Source: Varroa destructor (Eukaryota > Arthropoda > Arachnida > Mesostigmata > Varroidae). Taken from it: a stretch of 64,000 nt of DNA. The stretch spans positions 28,896,220 through 28,960,219 of the forward strand of contig NW_019211457.1 in assembly GCF_002443255.2 (NCBI RefSeq). The letters are read 5' to 3'. The position numbers were made by a program, and so were the translations under genes. A model generated the notes under the pieces. That model was not told the DNA's origin, searched no databases, and saw nothing but the letters and a program-made list of their open reading frames with translations. This document shows, piece after piece, positions 24,334-36,712 of this stretch. The stretch's first letter is position 1, and the number at the start of each line of letters is the position of its first letter.

Positions 24334-24825
24334 TCATTCAATGCACGCCAATGCTCGAGCGGTATGTTTGTCTATTTGTGTGTTAGGGTTTGTTTGTATT
24401 GTATTTCTATTATTGTTGACTGCCTGCCTGTTTCCCCTCATGCTTTTCTCATAGCGTTTTTGAACGCTCATCACGGAGTCTATGAAGACTCGGAATACAT
24501 CCCGTCCTGCCGCTTCAACCAAATATCTGCTCTCCATGCGAGTGAGAAAGATTAAAAAAGCGACCGAAAACCCCATCAATTTCGCTAAAGTGGGTCAGTG
24601 TTCGGTAGATACTGGTGACTCGAGAATCAGTTCCCACTGTGGTCGATGGTGGGGCTGCAATAGTGTGGCCGGTTGGCCCGGCGTCCCGATAATCTGAGCG
24701 GCTTGCGAAGTTAATGGTTGCAGTTGCTGTGTCCAGGAGCTCAGCAGGCCTGTGAGTAGGTGAGTCCTCTGTACGCCGGTGTTGTTATTGGTGTCGTTCG
24801 GCCGGTCCTTAAAGTCTTGGTACAC
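24334..24825 (-). CDS. Candidate two-exon gene, unknown protein
   Basis: Minus-strand exons 24825-24613 and 24531-24334, with an 81-base intron starting GTATCT and ending in a long pyrimidine tract plus GGAG. Both ends are phase 0. Exon one is rich in Gln, Pro, Thr and Leu (TQQLQPLTSQAAQIIGTPGQ). Exon two gives SRYLVEAAGRDVFRVFIDSV and then a basic Asn-rich tail ending ACIE. Codons of exon two are strongly purine-first; exon one is not. Alternatively exon two is read from its own ATG at 24579, giving 81 residues with a hydrophobic start. The beginning of exon one is not fixed. Confidence 0.3.
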
Positions 24826-27478
24826 GTGATCCGTATACTGAGATGACGAATGTGGTCAGCTACACATTTCTACAGTTTCTATGCGTTTCTCACTCATTAT
24901 TTTTTTTTATTGGAATTTCTATCGTTTGCAATATAAAGACAAGGGATATCAAACTGGCAAAGTCAGGCAAACGGGACTCATCTATGAGCCTTAAGGGTTA
25001 AAAAAAAACTATAGCAGTAACTATTAAAAAAACTGTAAAGTAGAGGAATTACAGATCGGCTTACCACTCAGTAATTAGCAGACGCCATTGGCACGCAATA
25101 TTATGCCGTGTAGAAAAGAAGTATGTACGCCTCAGGACAACTTTCTCGTAAATGTATAAAAAAAAGTGTTGGATTAACATTCGTCTAGCACAACTCTAAT
25201 TTTGGGTCTTATAGGCTCCCGCGTATTTTGACCCATTTTAAAAGTGGTAAGATATACAATTTGTTTTTATCTTGAGTCATACTGCCGAGTAAAAGAGCCT
25301 ACTTTATTTACTGAACGCAAAACTCCTATTATTTAAGTATACTTTCATTGTAAACAAGCTTTAATTCAGAGTATTCAGATATTGGTTATAAGCTAAACGA
25401 AGGAGTCGATGCCCGTGCTTCCAGCTCTCGAAGGAGCTTCTAATCTAGAGGGAAACATCGACTTTGGCCAAAACAGCTAAGTAATAAACAAAAAAAAAAA
25501 ACTTAGAGTAAACTTGATGTAAAATATAGGCTTTCTAAATGGCACCTTCACAGCTTTCTAAAGGCAACCTTAAAGGCTTCTTCTGCAAAGCAGCGTATCC
25601 TTAATTGTGTAAACGACTCAGTTAAATATTAGATTGTATCTGATATGAGAATGCTGATTTTTAATACTTTTTTTTTAATAATAATAATGGACGGTTCAGT
25701 TGTTGTTGTTGTTCTCTATAAAATACAAAAACTAACAAAAAAAGCATCGTACATGCATGCAGTTTTTTTCGTTTTTTTTTTTTTTTTTTATCTTTTCCAA
25801 TCAAATGCGTGTTTTTGCTTGTTCTCTGCCTCTGCTTTATAACAAAAAAGAACTCCTACTTCATAACAAGTGCAAATAACGGCTAGCTCACCCCTTATTT
25901 CTCTTTTGTTACCTTGTGCACCCAAAAACAAACTACGATCTATTCCAAATAAGTTAGGCAGCTCCGATCAGACGTCTTGTTGTTCTCAGCTCTGATTGAC
26001 GACTAACGACTGCCTTTCGCCGATCCGGCAGTCCCGCAGTGATTCTCTGTAGCTCAGCTGAAACGAAAGTGAATAGTTCAAAAACACGAAGTTCAGCCCG
26101 ATCATCCTCCGCCGCCATATTTCATTAATGTTACATTACAATCGAAAGGAGGATACAATGGGCGATTGCGGCCAAAATCAGAGAAGCGCAATATATCGAA
26201 ACCCAGTTAACAGAACAGGACGAAGAGAGCCTTCACCTCAGCTTTGATGGTATAAAGCCGAAGAAACATGCAAATCATCGAAAGCGAAAGCCGACCATCA
26301 ATGCTGAAGTGGTGTCTGTCATCATCAATCATTTATTACCTTTGCTAGCCTCGGTCCAGCTCTGTAAAATTGTAATCTTCTCTAGACAGGCCTGACGATC
26401 GCCCTTGTTTTGGCTTGGTCCCTGAAGCTCGATTGCGAAAGACTATGTGTAGTATTGAACCATGTGTTTCTGCCTCCTAGGCTTTACAGGCTGCATATGT
26501 ACAGAATAGAAGCGACAGTTCCGATTCGACCTTGTAGGAAGAATCGCACGGAAGGCGGGTCCAGAGGCGGTGGGCCAAAACAGGTCTAGCCCGTGACGAT
26601 ATAGGGGTCATTCGTCGTCCACGTAATGGTTTGTTATCGCGCGGCCGATTAGCGTCCTGCATGCACATACGCACGGGTTCGATTGGTCATTTAGTGTATT
26701 TCGCCATACGGCTGCAGATGTGGCTCCTGTGATGATAGCCCGATCGAATTCCGTTAGCCGAAAAATAATCGTTATGTTAGGGAAGTTGCGAAATAAGCGT
26801 AAGGTTACTGCAACAGGTCCTAACAAGAACAAGTTCAGTAACCTCCGAACCAAGGATGCGGCATGTTTTTGTATGAACAATCGAGTTGAGTAAAAAACGC
26901 GGTCATTGAGAATAAGCTTTGCGGCAGCAGAACCGAACGGCAGGCCTATAGTCTATTTAAATAGGCCGTCTAAGACAATATATGGATCTATTCAGGTGAT
27001 AGTATAATAGTGAAGACGTCGTTTTCGTTTCTGAGAAATTCAAGTCAGGGACAACCCTTTAAGGACGGTTTATTGGTGCATTTGACAAATCAATTTCCTG
27101 TATATATACAGGATACATTTAATTAGAGTACGACATACCAGCGAACGTATCGCATTAAAGCCTAAACGTATTGCGCTGATGTAAAAGAAGTTTCTTATAA
27201 AACGGGCATACCAATGAAGCGTACTGCACGAGTTTTCAAGAGCTCAAATTTTCAGTTACTTCAACTTAGCCATTTTGATAACACGGGTGGGTCGGCTAGA
27301 CACCGATTCTCACGAGAATCGTCGTACCATTCGCTGCAACGGAAACGCGGTGTTTTCTCGAATTCTATTCCCTAATTGTTTTTCAACGATGCGGCCTGAA
27401 GCCTACATTGCTGTTGTAGTGGCTTCATAGTTTTTAAGTGACAATTTTTACCGGAAGACTTGCAAGTTGCTTGTAACG

Positions 27479-27775
27479 TTACGGTCGTCGTTGTGTCACG
27501 GTCCTACGGGTTCCTTTCCTGGCATTTTTCTGCATTGAGAAGTCACTTAGCTTGTCGACAGGGCCACCTTGTCGGGTCCTATTTAGGCTCATAGTGTATG
27601 GGTCTATGGATAAGGCTAGATTCTCAGACCATGGCACCTTCAGGAAGGTGTCCTTCCTGAATTTAATGAAAGCTATCCGCTGTCCAATTTCAAATGGATC
27701 ATCGATCAATACGATCCTTTCACAATCTATTTCAGGTGGGCGCTCACCGGTCACCGTTCTGTAGTCTTTTAGAGA
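27479..27775 (-). CDS. Candidate terminal exon, basic unknown protein
   Basis: On the minus strand the acceptor CGCTTCCGACAG opens a phase 0 frame of 98 codons to TAA. The peptide includes VTGERPPEIDCERIVLIDDP, FEIGQRIAFIKFRKD and a very basic C-terminus. About 65% of codons begin with a purine. An AATAAA on the same strand lies about 400 bases downstream (27069-27074). A 23-base hairpin (27639-27661) falls inside the coding frame. The open frame at 29012-29356 on the same strand might belong to the same gene. Family unknown; a transposon-derived origin is not excluded. Confidence 0.4.
   Translation of the reverse strand, partial: SLKDYRTVTGERPPEIDCERIVLIDDPFEIGQRIAFIKFRKDTFLKVPWSENLALSIDPYTMSLNRTRQGGPVDKLSDFSMQKNARKGTRRTVTQRRP
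27639..27661. repeat. Perfect 10-base inverted repeat with 3-base loop
   Basis: TTCAGGAAGG, TGT, CCTTCCTGAA. The overlapping CACCTT...AAGGTG (27635-27650) offers a second, mutually exclusive hairpin. Confidence 0.8.
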
Positions 27776-29011
27776 CTGTCGGAAGCGGGTGCTTTGAAAC
27801 ACTCAAAAATACCAATTCATTAAGTGAATAGATCACTATATCATTTCAGAAAATATACTATGTGTATGTATATATTTACGCGGTAACATTCTTTCGTCAA
27901 TACGATGATATAAAATAGTAGAAATGCATGTTGCCACCGACACGTCTATGTGAATCGACCGCTTTCTTGTCTTTTTTTTTTTTATTTAGCAAAACCCTAG
28001 TTATTTTTTAAACCTGACAAGGTGTTGTCCATAACATAACGTCTACTAGCCATTATTTGTCAAAAAATTGGTTCTCGAAAGTCTTCAATGTGTCTATAAA
28101 TGTATACTTTTCTTCATGTTCCCATGTACACAGCTTCAATCCACTGCATATGCTCGTTTCCCGTATGATTTCAGTCGAAGATTATAATGGTAACCCTATC
28201 AAATATTTCGTATAAGTTTCTCTCTATTGACCGCTCCTCTCTGTCGGTATCATGTGTACTCAAACTCCTTTTGTTTGACAATCCCTCATGTGATGCAAAC
28301 GCTAGACGCAGACCATTCACTAAGCTCAATAGTCAGCTAGAGGCTACGACAGTTGCCCGATCTCGGCCTGATCGGCTCCGGAAGTGACATAACTCGACTT
28401 CAATGAACAGAATCGAACGAGTCTCGGTCTTGGGTTCAGGCAGGTGACTGAAGCTAACACAATTGATAGCTACACTTATTCAAAGACGAAAAAAAGGTAT
28501 CAGGGTTTCCTTCACTGAGCGAACAGCCTTTCGCGTGGTGGAACCCAACGGGGGGCCATAGAGTAGAGGGACGACCAAGGAAACGTATGTGTATATATAT
28601 ATTTGAAAGTATTTTACATACAACGAAATCCTGGTAAATAAAAAGGTCAGTTTCAAAATCTTCACACTGAACATTTTAAATTTATCCGCCAATCTATATT
28701 GAAATGAATCGCGTTTGGTTGTACGATCGCACACGAACTCGGTGGGAAATTTCGAGTTCATCAGGTCGTAAGATACCTTGTAAGTTGCATTTTATTAAAA
28801 ATTTATTTTGAGTTAAATTTGAGTAATAGGATATCTTAACATGAAGAAATTAAATGAAAATTTTTCCAACAACAAATTTCAATCACTTATGATTATCACG
28901 GCTAATTATAAGAGAGAAGACTTCTAATCCACTACAGCAGTTGGCTTTCAAATAGCTGCCTTCGCGCGTTAATAGTTAAATATACTGTATAATAGATATT
29001 TATTTAGAAGT

Positions 29012-29356
29012 TCATAGAGGGTGAAAATGGCGCTGCGAAGACAGCACATGCCAGTTGCTGGAGAGCAAGCGAGATACGTCGTGCATGAGATTAACCATGC
29101 CTGTACTTGTTACGATAACCCGAAATGGAATTATCGTTATTGAAAATATCTTTCGAAGAACGACCCTTTCAGCGACGAAGTTTCTAACAACGTTGACAGC
29201 TATAGAATCGAAAAAAGCGGGCTCTTTTACTTTTGCCTCGCATAAAAGGTCTCCATCACACGCGCCTTGTCCGTCCTGACGTTGAACAACTCGGTACGTC
29301 TGAAGGCCATTTGCTTCACGTTTCAAGCAACAGTCTTCGATGGATGCTTGATTTTG
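29012..29356 (-). CDS. Open frame, candidate exon of the minus-strand 27-29 kb gene
   Basis: 114 codons open after a TGA at 29357-29359, about two thirds starting with a purine up to about 29090. The peptide has CLKREANGLQTYRVVQRQDG, ACDGDLLCEAKVKEPAFFDS and a hydrophobic IFSITIIPFRVIV stretch. A fine acceptor (TATCCTCTATCCACAG) sits just upstream but in the wrong frame relative to that TGA, so either the acceptor serves another frame or the copy is damaged. No recognised domain. Confidence 0.28.
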   Translation of the reverse strand, partial: QNQASIEDCCLKREANGLQTYRVVQRQDGQGACDGDLLCEAKVKEPAFFDSIAVNVVRNFVAERVVLRKIFSITIIPFRVIVTSTGMVNLMHDVSRLLSSNWHVLSSQRHFHPL

Positions 29357-30790
29357 TCACTCTGTGGATAGAGGATAACATCAACTGACGCTCTATGCCA
29401 ATGTGCTGTTTGAAGTATAGACAGATGTTAAATAAAGGAGGCATCGCGTAATCGCAACAGCTTTACAGCAGAAATTCAACATACGCCTAGACGCCACTAG
29501 CTTGAGCGATGTCACATACTTCACAGAGATGCCTTGATGCTGGGAGGGAGTGAAAGGCCGAATTAGATAAAATTACAACTTTTTCTCATTGAATATGCCA
29601 TTTACCACACAGGCGACTGCTGGAACTTCGTGACGCCAAATTGAGACGAGGTCGCCATAATCAACCAGGTAGAACGTTCGTAACTACAACACAAACGTGG
29701 ACCACTTAATAACTACATTTACGGACTTTGGCAAAAGGGCTCCCAGTTAGGATAACTTTCGCACGCAACCACGGCGTGGTCCACTACCAGACCAGTTTCC
29801 AACCAAAAAAGGTTTCAAGCATAAGCTGACTCAGAGAAGTCAGCGAGCCTCAGACCTCGTAAAGGTCATTTATCTCAGAAGTCTCAATAACGAGATGACG
29901 GGCCCACAGTGAACGCAGATAACATTCGACTATATCGTTTTGCTCATAAGAAAAAACATTATAATAAAACCAAATCTCTCTGATCTTTATGCGGTTTAAT
30001 GGTTAAATTTACACTACATCGGAATATGACCAAGCAATTTAATACCGGCAAGCCAAAACGGCAGAATTTCTACGACGTCATAAGTCTATACATGAGCCAA
30101 CTTACGGCGAAGGACATAAGTTTCTCGTGTTTATTGTGAAATGTATTTTGGGTTATACTTCTAACCAGCAAGGCTAGATTTTTGGGACACGTTGAAATGT
30201 TTAGTGTAAGGGGACCGCGTTCCAAATAAGATATGCGCATACATTTGATATGGCAACTAGTGTAGTACATATGTGTACGGAACAACATGTGGATGAAATT
30301 ATAAGAATATAGTAAAAAAAAAAAGTCGAGTGTAGGGGAACTTTCATATGCGGCATTTCGATGAACTAAAGGCCGGATGATTCGTTTCCGTTACGTTGCT
30401 ATCTGCAAGTAATTTTGTAGTTGTTCCTATATCTTTCCGTATGCGCGGCTTCAAAAACGCTGAGGGACTCCATAAGAGGCTGTACTCTATTAGATCATCT
30501 AATAACCAATGCGGCAATATTTTCACAGCGTGGGCCGGTGGATTCATTTTGGGCCAGACCCAGGTAGCTCGATAACGTTCGTTAATTAAGCGCACTCAAT
30601 AGTTTTTCGTGCTACATAAATTGTATACTACTACTACGAAGTATGTTAGATTGCAAATAAGCCATTCCTTTAAAACACAGATAAACCTAGTCGTACAACT
30701 GGACAGAAATGGCGCGTAGCGCGTTTCATTATATTTGTCAAACTTGATTGAAACTGTAATTTACGGTTAGCCAGAAATGTTTATTTGCAG

Positions 30791-30862
30791 AGTGATGCCA
30801 CCGAAGGCAAAATAGCTGGGGGCAAGTACTTTTCATATCGATTGCGGATAAAGACAAATTAA
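30791..30862 (+). CDS. Candidate short terminal exon
   Basis: The acceptor AATGTTTATTTGCAG is followed by a phase 0 frame SDATEGKIAGGKYFSYRLRI ending in TAA, with about 70% purine-first codons. Only 23 residues; no partner exon found. Confidence 0.28.
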   Translation, partial: SDATEGKIAGGKYFSYRLRIKTN

Positions 30863-31348
30863 CGAAGTGGCCTTACCCATATTTTCTGCCACGACTATTA
30901 TTGGTGACCAATCTAGAGAAACAAAATAATTTCGTTAAGAAAGCTTGCTCCTTCTTCTGTTAGTAGTGATTTATCTGGATGTAGATATTGCTGACTATTT
31001 AGACAAGCATGATACAATGATCACCTGATGAAACTGCAGCAAGATAAATGGTGGCAACAAACAATAGAACTGCGACTTTTTACAGTTCTAGCCAGATCTC
31101 TTCTTGTCCATATAAGCGTGCCGTATACATCGTATGCATAGCGTACGATTACCTATAACGTATGATCTACTTCTTATTCAAATGGGAATCAAGATAATAC
31201 ACGGCATCACCTTGTGAGCTGCTGGTCGACAACGAAATATGGATCTGTGTAATCTCAGATTGACCCCATTTCTGCGTTAAGTGAATCGATTGGTTAGCCC
31301 GCGAGAGGCTCCGCATTATTTATTCTAACGCCTTGCTACTCTGAATAC

Positions 31349-31373
31349 TATAATAATAATAATAATAATAATA
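31349..31373. repeat. (TAA) microsatellite
   Basis: About eight TAA units. Confidence 0.9.
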
Positions 31374-32671
31374 GAAAAAGTTCAAACACATTCATAAAAC
31401 GGACATCGCTGCCCACAGGGGCAGTCCTCCCGGCAATGCATGCAGATATAATCGCTCCCAAAACTGAGTCACGAAACGTCAACACACCCCAACATAGGAA
31501 ACATCGTTAGAAAATCGATGATTTCTGTCAGATTTTGCCGACGACCAAATTTGGGTGCCAGCTCACTTCGCAAGATCCCAACCAAATTTTAATGCGACCA
31601 CAAATCCCAATTATTTGGCCAATATTTCCTTTTAGATTGTCCATATACATATGGTTTTCTCTCTATCGAATAATTCGAGAAACTGTCATCGAAGCCAGAG
31701 ACATATTCCCGGAACGCATGAGCGACATCTGTGTGCAAAACAACCACTTATTGCGTCAAATCGGCGGAAAAGTAGGTTTTGTCGATGATAGCCACTGGCA
31801 TGTCGGTATAAACGAAAGGCTTACGCTACAATTTTTTCCCGCTAGCATCAAGGTCTTCAAAGTATCTAGACGTACTGGTTATGCAATCGTTATGATCAAT
31901 GCAGTACGTTACGCTAAAAACATCCTCGATTTACGTCTAATCTTAACGGAAGAACTGGCCGGACAAACACATGTGTGCCGTTAGACGACATTAATTCTAC
32001 GGCGAATTGTCTATATATTGAATATAATAGTTATTTGTCGAAGTAATCATCGTTCTACCATTAGTAACTGTCGTTACAGAAGTCGTAATGTTTCTTCATT
32101 GGACCATCCCTCGATCGAGCAGAGCAGAGAACCTTCAACGTCTGCTTACCTTACGGTGTTTTCGAACGCCGGCTTAAGTCCCGTGTGTCCGTCTATTGGC
32201 CAGCTAAATAAATAAATCGCTAAGAAGCTAACCTTTGGCGGCGAATGAGACTCCGCTAATGCTGTTTCTGTCGCACAGGCGATCTTTTGCGTTAGTTTGG
32301 ATTTATGCCTTTTATTAAAAAATGGCCAGAAAAAAACGGTCAGCGCTCCGCCAAAGGAAAAATTCGCCGAAAATTCCTAGTGCCGACGACGGCAGCAGCA
32401 GCAACAGCTGCTTCTTTGGTCATCGCTTCTTCGTAGGGCGATTGCGCCAAATCCATAGTCGTCCTGGCTTACCGTAACGCGTTTGACGGATCATATCTTG
32501 ACATAGAAAGTAGTTCTGGTTCTAGATTCATACTGCTGATCTCACAGAATACAGGGCTGATACTGCAATGTACACCATACACTTGAACAATAACAAGTAC
32601 AGACATTCAAAGGCTTCCCTTCACAAGCTGGCTCCTTATATGTTGCATGAAAATTAGAGGTCAGACTTTAT

Positions 32672-32688
32672 GGTTAGGTTAGGTTAGG
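32672..32688 (+). repeat. Interstitial TTAGG telomere-type repeat
   Basis: GG followed by three exact TTAGG units. TTAGG is the ancestral arthropod telomere repeat. The run is too short to be a telomere; it is an interstitial site or chance. Confidence 0.8.
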
Positions 32689-35600
32689 CGCGCATGATAT
32701 ATTTTTGTTCCCGCTCCCTCTGGATTTTGCTGCCCGCTATTTGTTCCCGACTGATTTGGATTTACTCTGTTTAAATTGATAAACAAGATTAAGGTCACTT
32801 TATTACACTCACGCCTGCTTTGTACTCAACAGAACGGAGTACAAACCGAGTGTATCAGCTATGGCCAATCCCCATTCTATGATAAACATGCAAAAATAAA
32901 TGTACTTCTTAGTTTTGCTAAAAATAAATCAGTCTATGCATGAAGTCATGGATACTCGCAGTGTTTAATATCTTCCACCTACTCTAACACCGCCAAATAC
33001 GTTATCATAAATTTAGTACATTTTCTATAGACGCATTTGTAACTCGAAAGGCTAATGTCAGACGTCTTCGTCTATGGTATCTAGGGAAAATTTCTGGTTT
33101 TTAATAAGGCCTTTAGAGTTCGGTGTGTCAGCCAAAAGTAGATATTATATAATAGCATAAAGCAGTCGAGCGTTTTTAACGACGCTTCACTGCTACCGAC
33201 AGAAATCCGGGGTACATAATTCGAGGGGCGCTTTCAACTATCTTGGTGAAGCGTAGACGGTTTTCTTTACTACACTGGGTAATGCTCGGCCAAATATTTA
33301 GAAAGAGACTGGTGTCAAGCCGAAATACTGGCACAAGTCCCAATGGCAACGATGCACATTTTTCATTACTTGCGTCTCTTGATAATATAATATGGCCCCT
33401 AGTTATCTTACTTGCTAGGCATATCAGCTCATCAAGCTTTTCTCACCCCGGCACGACCTTGTCCTGAATTGATCGTTGGCGCAGGAGGATTTTGCTAGTT
33501 CTAATAAAAAAAATTCTGTTACAAGCGTTTCGAACGCACAAACCTGCCGCCGATTTTCATATTGTTATTATTTTACTTGGTGTGCACAAATTTTCCCTTT
33601 CATAGTGGCTGTTGGACCTTCCCGAAAAAACGCCATCACCATCAATAAGATAACGGGAACTTAACATATCTTCAATGCCTCATATCTGTGTGTATTTGTC
33701 CGTAGCCACATGGAAGTATTTTTTCCATTGCTACAGTTATTTGCTATTGAATAGTGCCCTTGTGCTATAGAAAAGTCACCCTTCAGGAAAAACTGTGTTT
33801 TTCAGTTTAGTTAACGAACAATCCTATTAAATGTTCTTTGTATCTTTTGTCCATCACCCAGAGGTCTACCGAACCCGGGAGTTTTTTTTTATATCTTACT
33901 TCCTCTATAATTCTATTTTCAGTGGAGAGGGCATCTGTTGAGGCCGCCTCGAAGTGGTCGGTAGTGCAAAATTTACTTGCTGCAACGAAACGGGCATCCC
34001 GGAACCATAGCCACATGGCAATTTTGAGCTTTCCCCATTGTCATGAACGTAAACGAGAGCTTATTTTCTACAGCTCGTTTGCAGCATCCTCAGCGAGATA
34101 AAGGTAGGTTCTCGTTTTTGTTTTATTTACTTTTTTATAACTACCGCGAACGCTCGGTATTTGGCGCAGTCCGCATCCATGTCGGGTATCACCGGTGGGG
34201 TGGATGTCGTCAAATTATAGTTACAGGATAGCTGCCGTATTACCTCAAGATTACCTCGCCGCGTCCCGACCTAGTTATGAGAGAGAGCCGTCTACAGCCA
34301 GCGACACTCGGGGTTCTCGATTGCTCGTTAAGTGTCAAAGGTGCGTTGGTAATGGCCAGTTCTGACGGAAAAAATGTACACGTACATAAATAAATAGTGT
34401 ATAATATTTGTACGGGATGTTTGGGACGAACTCTGATTTGCTGGAAGTCGGCATACGTTTATGGGTTGTTGAATAGAAAGAGCCATCATGGCGGATACAA
34501 ACGGCTCATTTTCAAAATAGGAGCGCCGATTAGTAGTTGTCTTCGTCGGAGATTATATGCAGAATACTGTTAGCTGAAATCGATAGTTTAACCCGTGGCC
34601 AATGAGCACTGTTAAAGAAACAAGGTGTTTCTATACAGTGGAACAGGAAAAAGACGACAAAAACTTCGTTGCAAGAGTTCTACTAGGGACTGAAAAAGGT
34701 GCAATAATGCTGATAGGCCTTCTAGTGCTTTGAAGGCGTTCAGCGAGGTCGTAGGTGCAACGGCTCGAATCCTTGACGAATACCTAACTTTTATATTATC
34801 AAAGTAAGAAGCTCTCTAAGGCAATGAGCTTGAACTGAACAGTAACTTAGAATATAACCTTTTCGAATAGCAAACCTATAAACAGTAGCGATGCGAGAGC
34901 TATAGAGAAAAAAAAGTGCCAATAAGGAACACTTACATTTAGTGTATAGGGGCCCGGGGCCCTGTTGTTGCGGATAAGAAACCAGTATAGAAATAAACAC
35001 TTAATTATTCAACAAAAGCGTCTTAGGTTTTATTTTAATATTTTTTTTCTGTACGCTTGTTGTGGCGGCATACGTTATAGCTCTATTGTTCATAGCCTGC
35101 ATTAAATAGGACACGCTTGACGTATGATGTCCCTGTATCTTTCGTGTATAACGAGGCTTAGCTTAATTACCAACTATTATTCATGGTAGCGGGTACCATT
35201 CTAGCCTAGTCCTGTAGTGCCCTAATTTTTTCGTCGAAGAAATCAACGAGAGAATGCTATAAGTAAAACGACGAGTTTTCTGCTGGCGCCTTCGTGTTGA
35301 CTCTAGCTAAACAGATCTATTTGCAAAAAAAAATATCTACCAAGCTGTTTAAATAATTACATATAATTACATATGATCAGTCGATGATAGTAAGTACACC
35401 GTTGTATATGCGTTATCATAATGCCAAATATTCTCTCCATTCCTACGATATAGTGGACGCACACTTGAGAACAATCCGGAAAGTTGTCCGCAGATCATAA
35501 AATCAATCATTTTAGAAATTAGTTAGTTATTAACAGAAGTAGTTTTTTATGCCTTTTTTTTCAATTTATTTATGTAACTTCGGAGAACAAATTTATACGT

Positions 35601-36712
35601 TGACCAAGTTACAGTAGTGACTTCTTACCTAGTTTACGGATAGTCTTCTTCCGAAGGAATAGAATGCGCTGAGAATTTACTATTTGAAAATTACCGAACA
35701 ATATCTATGAATACGGGCCGAGTACTAGATCTTTTTTTCTAATTAGAAATTTATTAAAATTAATTAGAAAACTGCTATATAGCGGGCGTGTGTTTCCGTC
35801 TCCTTACATTGAGCACTAGGAACATAAATCAGACCATTTTTTAAACAACGGAATATTGCTTCTGAAAATGTGTACTATCAAATATGTTCATTTGTACGTT
35901 ACTGAATCTTTCTTTGCACTATATCTCGAAAGGAACGATAGAACCACTTAGAAGGGCAAAAAATCTGTATCGCGAGAAAAATCACACCCAGTAACTCATT
36001 GAGTACCACGGTTTCACCTGTCCTATGATTCCACCTTCCTAATATAAATCGAGTTCTTTGAAAGTTACTGCACTGTGTTAGTAGTACATGAGCCTCTTCG
36101 AAGCTTATGGGCCGGTGTACTTCAGAAATGAAACAGGGATCCGGGTCAAATATGAGTAAAGAAGCCAGCCTGTAAGCCTAACGGAACTATATACCTGTTT
36201 CTGTGTCAAGCTGAACTAAGGTACGGAATTTTCGAGCGCAGGGTGTCACATGTACTTCGCGTGATGGCTATTTTCTAAAGAAGTATTATTGACAGAGCGG
36301 CCGGATAGTATTGCCTATTCACACCTCATATAGTCACGGTCGTGCATCACGACTAGCAATGGATTACGCCAAACGTGCTTAGGTCGGGTACGACGCATGG
36401 CTGGAAACCCACTTTGCTATAATTCCAAATGAATTTCGATCTGGCATAATCACGGACTCCCTAATCATTCACTTCTATAACCACAAGCCTCTCTCGGAAG
36501 ACAACCACCTTTGCACCAAATCATTAGGAGCCCATATAACTCCATCTCGACATCCAACATAGAAACCTTCTACTGGTGTACTTCCGACAAAATAAACATA
36601 TTTATAAATTGTTTTTTAGAAAAGTCCAAATCGCGAACGTTCTGACATCTTCCCTGTGAAAATGACTGTTTTTAACGGTTAAGTAAATTTTAAACGTTTT
36701 GCACGTATTAAG

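Larger units (their letters stand above)
30863..36712. other. Intergenic
   Basis: Only chance-like frames; the longest (31535-31984, 149 codons from TTG) has Trp, Cys and His contents typical of non-coding DNA. Contains the TAA and TTAGG repeats. An ATG at 36088 followed by a GTAAAG donor is a weak candidate first exon (MSLFEAYGPVYFRNETGIRV) for the 36.7 kb gene. Confidence 0.4.

Noticed and set aside
31535..31984. 149-codon ORF
   Set aside because: Starts at TTG, has chance-like residue composition and no splice or poly(A) support; this length is expected several times in 64 kb.
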